Shown here: positions 57,161 to 64,000 of the stretch, in pieces
How positions within the stretch are numbered: position 1 is the stretch's first letter
Layout: every line of letters starts with the position of its first letter
NCBI GenBank assembly: GCA_964034945.1
Contig: OZ035960.1
Location: forward strand, 103,810,933 to 103,874,932
DNA length: 64,000 nt
Origin: Chrysopilus asiliformis
Taxonomy: Eukaryota > Arthropoda > Insecta > Diptera > Rhagionidae
Direction of reading: 5' to 3'
Notes under the pieces: generated by a model
What the model saw: the letters and a program-made list of their open reading frames with translations, nothing else
What the model was told of the DNA's origin: nothing
The model's database searches: none
Position numbers and translations under genes: made by a program

Positions 57161-57429
57161 GAATGTCCCTAAGAATTCTTTTAAAGGCCTTACCGAGAGA
57201 GTGCTCAAGGGCTTCAGCCGAAAGAATTACTGAGCTGTCGCGTTACACGCGCTTTTATATGATTTTTGGACTTATTTCGGTTACTTAGATTAAACTTAAA
57301 TTTAATTTGACAAATAATATTAAATTAATTCACAGTAATATTTAAAATGACTAAACATAAATTAATGACTAAATATAAAACTAAATAGAAATATTAAAAT
57401 TGAAAATTATGTTGCGAGTGGTCGGAACA

Positions 57430-57610
57430 TTATCCATACATCAAAATCCAATAAGACCACTGCTTCCCCTTCTCCCATACAAATGGAATACTTTTTTCCT
57501 GTTTTCTCGAAAACGGTGCATCGTATCGAAAAATTTATAAAGATGAAATGTGTTTAGAATATGATTTTACATAACTTATCTGTACATCAAAATCCAGTTG
57601 GACCACTTCT
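57430..57610 (+). repeat. R1 3' fragment
   Basis: CATCAAAATCCAATAAGACC, TTTTCTCGAAAACGGTGCAT, AATATGATTTTACATAAC and a second partial ACATCAAAATCCAG module. Confidence 0.7.
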
Positions 57611-58734
57611 TTTATTTAAAAATATCAGTTGTGATCAGCACAAAACATTCCTCTGCAATATTTAGTGCCACAATCTAATTTTTTTTAAACAAAATCACGT
57701 GGAAAGCACAAATTCTTCAACAAACTGCGTCAAATGTCAAATGCGGAAATTTGTAGCTGTCGACAAAATGCTTAAATCCGGGACGTTTGGTAATTTCTGG
57801 GACAAAATATCTAAATCCGGGATGTTTGGTAAATCAACACATACAAAAACTAGTTTTTTTTAAATTTTACAAAAAAATGTGACAAAATTTTAATGATTCG
57901 CGCAATGCTCCCCAAAAACTTCAAATTGCGCCCTGATGAAAATGAAATATTGGTTATATCGAATAAACTAACGATAAATTTTCTATGATATAAAATCATT
58001 TGAGAAGCATTTTTCAAGTCAAAATGAGAAATTACTGCGTATAAATATTGTCTCCAATCTTCTTAATTATAAATGAAATCTTAATTGAATTTTTCATTTC
58101 ATTTGTAATTAAAAATAGTACGAGAGAATGGAGTTTTCGTGTTTCCCTAACAAAATTGCGACAATTCAACAAATGATAAAAACTCAAGGCTGCAAGAAAA
58201 AAAGAAATGTTCAACAAAAAAATGAAAATAAAAAAATTTGTCCAAACAAAGAATGCAAATCTCATTTCGCTTTAGTCCGTCTTATAAAGAATTTGAATTT
58301 GCCAGAGAAAAAAACGTTGATTGTATATTCAGGTCATACTATTAGGCCATCTTGACAATTCCAGCTATCGTCCAACGGCATCGCATCACAACTCCAACAA
58401 CCACTTCCAACAAAATATTATATAAAAATTTTCACCATCTTATATTCCGACTAGCCATCATTTAAAAGAGATAAAAAAATTTAACAGAAATAAATTTCGC
58501 AAAAAAAAATGAAAGATACGAAAAAAAGATACTGAAAATCTTTTTCTGCATTTCTTCCTGTTGTCCGCTACTCATTCCTATATCATTGCAGGGACATTTT
58601 ATCATATTTTCCCTCTGAAGCGCTAGCTGACGGTTTGAAATAGATTTCCCAATTTCATATTTTCATCGTTTGCGAACTATAGCGAATGTCTGAATAGCTG
58701 CTGAATACTAGCTGAGCTGAACATGCCTCTAGGT
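57611..58734. other. Noncoding stretch
   Basis: No supported gene. A 75-codon Lys-rich frame at 58128-58355 matches no family I recognise and is not called. Confidence 0.45.
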
Positions 58735-59629
58735 CAGTGTTTTCCAACCGATGTGTCGCGTTTTTTTTTTGTGCCGAAAATTCACAGGCTTTTTTCCAAA
58801 GAAACCAACCTTTGAAAACCTAAACAACCCCGAGCTTCACCTACTTATCCAAAAGTTTCTCTTGTTCATTATGTAACACGTAAAAAAAGGATTTTGATAT
58901 TTTGGTTCCAACAAATAGTAAAACTACTTCATCAAAATTTTAATCCTGAAAAGGTCTGTGTGCTATACAGGGTTAAAGAATTTGAATTTCGCGCCATATT
59001 TTCTATCTTTGCGCCTGCAGCACATTTATTTAGGACATTTTTAACTATTCCATACTTTTTTCCATTTTCAGCTGCGGCACATTTCTGTTAGGAAATTCTC
59101 ACCCACGCCATATTATTTTTTCATTTTTGGCTCAAAAATACGCAGAGCTTTTCGGACCCCTTCCACCCCCTTGTCCCGCTCTATTTTGTATGATGTATAG
59201 TCACACTATCGCAAACGCCCCCTCCACTTCCTCCCCTTTTCCTCCCTCTTTCTCCTCCTCTCTTCCTCCCCTCCCTCTTTCTCCTCCTCTCTTCCTCCCC
59301 TCCCTCTCATGTAAGCGTAATATATGTTATGGACAGAACCGCAATCGTATTTCTCCTTATAAAATTTAAGAAATTTTTTTTGAATAACTAAAGTTTTCTT
59401 TTGTTCCATGATTTCATTTGGTTGTTTCAGAATTATAATTTAAATATTGCAGTTACTAGAACAAAAATTTAAAAAAAAACCAATTGTTTACATTGTTTAC
59501 ATTCTTTACATTATTTACTGTAATTTTGGTGCCTGTAAACAATTAGTTTTACGTAAAATACATTTTGTAAACAATCCGCACAACACTGGTTTCAGGGTGG
59601 CGAAAGAAAAAAAAGATTGAGACCGCCTG
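58735..59629. mobile_element. Degraded hAT-like element, about 895 bp
   Basis: The left end CAGTGTTTTCCAACCGATGT and the right end (inverse CAGGCGGTCTCAATCTTTT) are the usual style of hAT termini. Flanks CTCTAGGT (58727-58734) and CTCTAAGA (59630-59637) agree at six of eight positions. A second hAT-type right end (GCACAACACTG, ending 59588) like that of H2 lies inside. GTTTCAG on both sides (59424-59430, 59589-59595) suggests a nested, truncated relative of H2. Confidence 0.55.
59218..59307 (+). repeat. Polypyrimidine tract with internal duplication
   Basis: About 90 bp of almost pure C/T on the + strand, with CTCTTTCTCCTCCTCTCTTC repeated twice. Mirror symmetry could support triplex DNA. 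Confidence 0.85.
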
Positions 59630-59637
59630 CTCTAAGA

Positions 59638-61045
59638 TATATTTGTATAGATGTACATGAATTCAGGGTAAAATAGATTTCCCTTTAAAACTAGAAATCT
59701 TTTCCTGTTTTCCTCAACTGAACTCAACTGAAATTTATACACAGAATCCACAGATGTGGGGCAAAGATAGTCATAACTCTAGCTTAAATATGATTGCTGT
59801 GTTTGTTGTCGCTGCAAAATATTATTTCATTTATACATCCATAAATACTGTTTACAGGAATGCTTTATTATATCTACAGATATATGCCTGTTTCGACAAC
59901 TATATTTCGGCCTCGAATTATCCTTACGACCAGTTACAAAAGTTACGAGGGGCAACGATAAGGAAAACCGGATAAGGAAAAAAATCCCAAAATCGAAAAG
60001 TTTTCTTTTTTCTTCGTCCTGGATTTGATGCCGAAAGCAACGACGAATGATAAACGAACTTAAAACGAAGCAAAAAAAAAACACCGAAGAAGGAAGAAAT
60101 TATGTTAAAAAGTGTCTTTGGAAAAGCAGTCGATTATAACCCTAAATCCTTAAATTTAGTCAGTTAGTATTTTTTTTTTCTTCGTCAAAGACCCTATCAC
60201 TCCCTCTCGTAGGCGTCGGTCGTCATCCTTTTTAGTGTCCTGAATGTCGCGGCGCTTCAGCTTAACATAACAATAAAGTTTTTGTACTTTTCGTCGTTTT
60301 TCTTTTTATATTTTTGTATACATTTATGGCTTATTCTCGTCTTTATCCCAAAATGAAACCGAAGTCAAGAAATATTTTTGTGAAAATGAATGTTCAGCCA
60401 CGGATTTGAAATAGAAATAGAAATGGATATCCCGACCAACTGGCTCCAAACTGATGTTATGGAGTCAATAGACTCTAAATAGCTTCAAAACCCAGGTCTT
60501 ATGCCAGTATCGCCTTCAATTGATAACTTCATATCTTTATACTGTGAAAAATCAAACCGAAAAAAAGGAAATTGCAAGATAAAATAACGAAAATATCAAG
60601 ATTTTCTGTAAAAAAAATATCTTAGAAAAAATGCATTCATGATTTCAGCAGTTTAAATGCATTAAGTACCAAAGTTTTCATTTAAATTGGGTTTTTATTC
60701 AACTGTTAATCGGCCGAACTGAGGGTTTTCCTTCTTCTTTTCAATGGAAATGGCATACCTAAAAATTTACGATTTTAAAGATTTAAACGCTAGATTAAAC
60801 ACATGATTGGCAACAGCTTGTGTATTTCTGTTTCACGTGATTGGAGTTGTAAGTACGAAATACAATGTAAACCAGATTTAATGACGAAACACCGAATCTG
60901 AAATGGTTATGAAATCCATAAAAAATTCTCTAGTGTGAATACATATTCCCGAGCAAAGTGATATAGGCACTAGTAGCGTAACTAGAAAATCGCCCCCTCT
61001 TTTTTTTAAATTTTTACCTCCACAATCAAAGTCATTAATGAATGC
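59638..61045. other. Noncoding stretch
   Basis: No supported gene and no recognised repeat. Confidence 0.45.
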
Positions 61046-61495
61046 CCATAGCTACAACCCCTGAAGTTAGAAACTTGAAATTTTCAGAGTATGTCCCATC
61101 CATCACTTAGGCGATCACTAAGGCGCGGTTTTTCGAAATTTTGCCTCTAAGGGGGTAAACGTGGGGTAAAGAGGGTTTGGGTGTTTCAAAACCTTGATTT
61201 TCGCCAAGAATCCTGCTGAAGTGTTTTCGGGGTCGCTGATAACGAATTCGGTGTAAGATTTCAAAATTCAAAATAGGTCTTGTAAGAAAAACCCAAATAT
61301 CCTTCTCCCCAGGAAAAAATGGCATTAGGGGGTTTTCGGGGACGCTGATCACGAATCTGGCGTTAGACTAATTCGAAACGGAAAGTCCTGCAAGGGAAGA
61401 TTTTTCTCAATGGTTTTTAAGTTCTTCCCGTTTTTTTTTTGGTATTTTAAAACTTATACAAAAAACTTTAACCCGGTAACGACGCGTATGCAAGC
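61046..61495 (-). repeat. R4-type repeat, minus orientation
   Basis: The inverse of 50560-50930: GTTTTCGGGGACGCTGATCA, TTCGGGGTCGCTGATAACG, AGAATCCTGCT, GGGTAAAGAGGGTTTGGGTG and TTGAAATTTTCAGAGTATGT. The right end GTAACGACGCGTATGCAAGC recalls the Helitron-like 3' hairpin of R2, but no CTAG follows. Confidence 0.7.
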
Positions 61496-61734
61496 TACTT
61501 TCCTATAAATTTGGTTATATGCATTTATTTCACAAAAGCTCATAGTTTTCCACAGATTTTCAAAAAACTGAATTTTTTTCAAATATATTGAGAACCATTA
61601 GAGACACAAAAAAAACCGTTAAAGCAAAAAATGTAGAAAATTTTATATTCTTTAAATTTTGATTGAGTATAAAAAGCGCATAATTTTCGGGAAATTCTCT
61701 AAAATCTGTCAAAACTGTATCATGGGAGGTACCC

Positions 61735-62275
61735 ATTTTTATACCCGTATAGTGAAACCAAAGGGTATATTAACTTTGCTTTACCGTTTGTAACGCCAAA
61801 ATCCCGTCATCACACACAAAAATGAATTACACCAGTGTGTTTAGAATGATAAAAAAATTGAATTTTTTGTCCGGCCGTCTGTCCGTCTGTGGCGCGCATT
61901 GCGGGCGCACGGATTGAGCTACGGACTTGAAATTTTGCGCAGATCCGTTTTTCGTAAAATTCGAGGCTAAGTTCGTTCATGGGCAAAAATGGACCATTAG
62001 GGGGGTACCCCCCCTACGAACGAAACCGATTTTTGCGAATATCTCAAAAACGGTGCATCTTATCAAAAAAGTCCAAGAACAAAAGTTTTTTAAGATATGA
62101 TTCTACATAAAACTCCCATACATCAAAATCCGATTGGAATAAATTTAAAAAAATCTTATTGGAAAGTTTGACTTCAAAGTGGAATTTTGGTACAAGTGCT
62201 CGAATTTTAATACGAATATCACCATACGGGTTTTCAATAATTGCCAGATAGGCAATTATAGCTTTTGTTATGTTT
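61735..62275 (+). repeat. R1-type repeat, second subfamily
   Basis: TTTTTATACCCGTATAGTG, GGGTATATT, ATGAATTACACCAGTGTGTT, a short GTCY tract, the GCGGGCGCACGGATTGAGCT block, ATGGACCATTAGGGGGGTAC and AAAGTCCAAGAACAAAAG. Matches the inverted segments at 49800-50170. Confidence 0.75.
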
Positions 62276-62485
62276 TTATTTTGACTATTATTACTTTGTG
62301 AGGGAAGGTTTGTTTACCGAGTTAGGATTAGGTTTTCGGGTAGTCCAAGACTAAGCCCTTATGCACTTAGACCACGCTGCGGGTCCCTTGTTTATCGAGT
62401 TAAGTCTAAATGTAAATTCTAAAACGGACTTGTGGTTCTAGAATTAATTCTATATTCTGATATAGAATACAGAAATACTGTTTAA

Positions 62486-62713
62486 CACTAGAATATACTA
62501 GCAATACCCTTAGATGCCCAAATGGAGTAATTTTGAAATTTTTACTCCCTTGGGCATTGGACGTAATTTTTAAAAAATAGACGATAAAAGTGTGCTAATA
62601 TTATTTTCAAAATGAATGAGAGGTTTTTACAATAAAATATTAATTAGGAAAAAAAATGATGACAAAAAAAATGTTCGCAAGGAGTCAAAATGACTCCATC
62701 GGGCATTCTAGTG
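62486..62713. mobile_element. piggyBac-like MITE, 228 bp, second family
   Basis: TTAA at both ends (62482-62485, 62714-62717). The ends are CACTAGAATATACTAGC and, inverted, CACTAGAATGCCCG, sharing at least CACTAGAAT. The inner motifs ATGCCCAAATGGAGTAA and AATGACTCCATCGGGCAT are inverted relatives. Same length as the element at 1295 but a different sequence. Confidence 0.8.
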
Positions 62714-62717
62714 TTAA

Positions 62718-63546
62718 TAATAAGAACTTTGTTTCATATCTGAAAATTATTAAATTAATTTGTTCCTGATTTAATTACGCAAATAATAATTTAAGTCCGT
62801 ATTCAATAAAATATGCAGAGTCAATTTACCATTAAAGCATAAAATTAAAGTTCACAAACAAAAGAAAATCTTCAATCTGAATAGTTAATGCGCCCAAAAT
62901 AAATCTCATTAAAAAAAACTACATAAATCGGCTGAGTACATTTATTTCATAAATTATGCATGTTTTTCCAATGTTGAAATGATTTTATATTCCAACTTTT
63001 TCAATGTTTACATTGGACCGTTTAAACATTTTTAATAATAAGTAAATATAATCATGAGTATGGTTTATGATATTTACATTTACACAATTTACTTCATTCG
63101 TTAATGGCGAAATTAAAAAAAAATTGCTCCCAATTTTGGCGGTTTGATGGCCGGCTAATATATTTCGATGTTTTACTATCCACTGTGGCTTGTTTCAATT
63201 ATTTTTTTATTTATTACAATATGAATAACCATAAAACATATGAGTCCGGGCGCAGACCCTCCTGGCGATTCGCTAACGATGGGCTTAATATTTTTTGAAA
63301 TATAAATTATGATAAATTGATTAATTACCAATTGATAATTTTTGTTCTCAATCTCTCGGTAATGAAAAATTCACCAAAAAAAATTATTTCAGAATTATTA
63401 ATGCTAGTGAGTTTTTTTAAATGTTGTTAATTATTTTTTTTTTTTACAAAAAGTAGATAAATTACTGTAATAGTTAATGCGCCCAGTGCACACGATGTTG
63501 GTAAGAAAAATACATGCTTTGCTAGGCACCGCTCTGGTCCTATGTT
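62718..63546. other. AT-rich noncoding stretch
   Basis: No supported gene. AGTTAATGCGCCCA occurs twice (62883 and 63472), hinting at an undefined dispersed repeat. Confidence 0.45.
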
Positions 63547-63600
63547 TAACACGTTGACTGCCACCATGGTGCGAAAAAATCGGGTCCCAGAGGTTAGTAG
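63547..63600 (+). mobile_element. piggyBac-like terminus, left end only
   Basis: TTAACACGTTGACTGCCACC, close to the end of the MITE at 1291. No inverse end appears before the window closes. Confidence 0.4.
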
Positions 63601-63624
63601 GCGTTCATCTTCTATAGAGGGAAA

Positions 63625-64000
63625 GTATTGTATTCATGACGGAGACCGACTCGAGAACGGGGGCAGATAGAAAATTTCTGATAAGGGCGAAATCCGTTTC
63701 AGGCACAATTATGAGGATGTCGGTGCATCTATCTGTCGGTCTGTCAGTCGGTATGTCTGTCGGGCTTTCGATCTGTCGGTCTGTATGTGTGTGTGTGTGT
63801 GTCAGTCTGTTTCTCGATCTCGCCTATCTGTCAATCTGTCCGTATCTTAAATAACTCGAAAACGTATTGACCTAGCGATTTGAAATTTTTTGTAAAATAG
63901 TTTTACAAAAATCGTAGGTGATAGAACAATCAACTTTTGGAAAATTAACGGTAGCTATAACGGGTATCTCCCATAAATTTTACAAAATGACTAAAAAGAT
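63625..64000 (+). repeat. Dispersed repeat family R3, copy 2
   Basis: Same ordered blocks as 5290-5575, with a longer (GTCY)n tract and a GTGTGTGTGTGTGTG run at 63784-63800. It continues to the window edge. Confidence 0.75.

Overview
This window looks like a gene-poor, AT-rich stretch of an arthropod nuclear genome, probably an insect and perhaps a dipteran. The reasons are the dense, nested DNA transposons (hAT-like, P-like with a THAP domain, piggyBac-like, Helitron-like, TA-target and CAC-ended elements), a Penelope-like retroelement, dispersed repeats carrying (GTCY)n tracts, and one long low-complexity Gln/Ser/Asn-rich coding exon. No species assignment is possible from the sequence alone. 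I see no rRNA gene, intact tRNA gene, CRISPR array or prokaryotic operon.

Layout. 1-2.8 kb: noncoding, with a 228 bp piggyBac-like MITE. 2.85-4.6 kb: the only convincing host coding sequence, a 580-codon open exon of unknown function. 4.6-13.9 kb: AT-rich noncoding DNA with a 10-bp minisatellite, dispersed repeats and a 985 bp TA-flanked element. 13.95-24.5 kb: a P-like/THAP transposon remnant interrupted by a 9.5 kb hAT-type composite (H1) made of four head-to-tail copies of a short hAT element separated by three arrays of a 13-bp satellite. 24.5-35.4 kb: dispersed repeats, a 1.16 kb palindrome, a CAC-ended element carrying a tRNA-like segment, a Helitron-like copy and a MITE. 35.47-43.94 kb: a second hAT-type composite (H2) inserted into a dispersed repeat. 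It has two head-to-tail copies flanking a 17-bp/18-bp/17-bp satellite block. One copy is broken by a Penelope-like insertion and the other by a MITE, each showing the empty site of its partner. 44-64 kb: more dispersed repeats, two further Helitron-like copies, a 504 bp hAT-like element, direct duplications with tRNA-derived segments, a 122-bp tandem array, a cluster of alternating stem-loops with a MITE inside, a degraded hAT-like element and a second piggyBac-like MITE.

The most interesting observation is that two unrelated hAT-type elements about 12 kb apart reached the same architecture independently. Each has a single pair of exact 8-bp target duplications, an intact left terminus on the first copy, an intact right terminus on the last copy, internal copies that lose their tips exactly where a satellite array begins or ends, and arrays whose units carry a two-state polymorphism. 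The very long open frames over these arrays exist only because the satellite units contain no stop codon in any frame; they are not genes.
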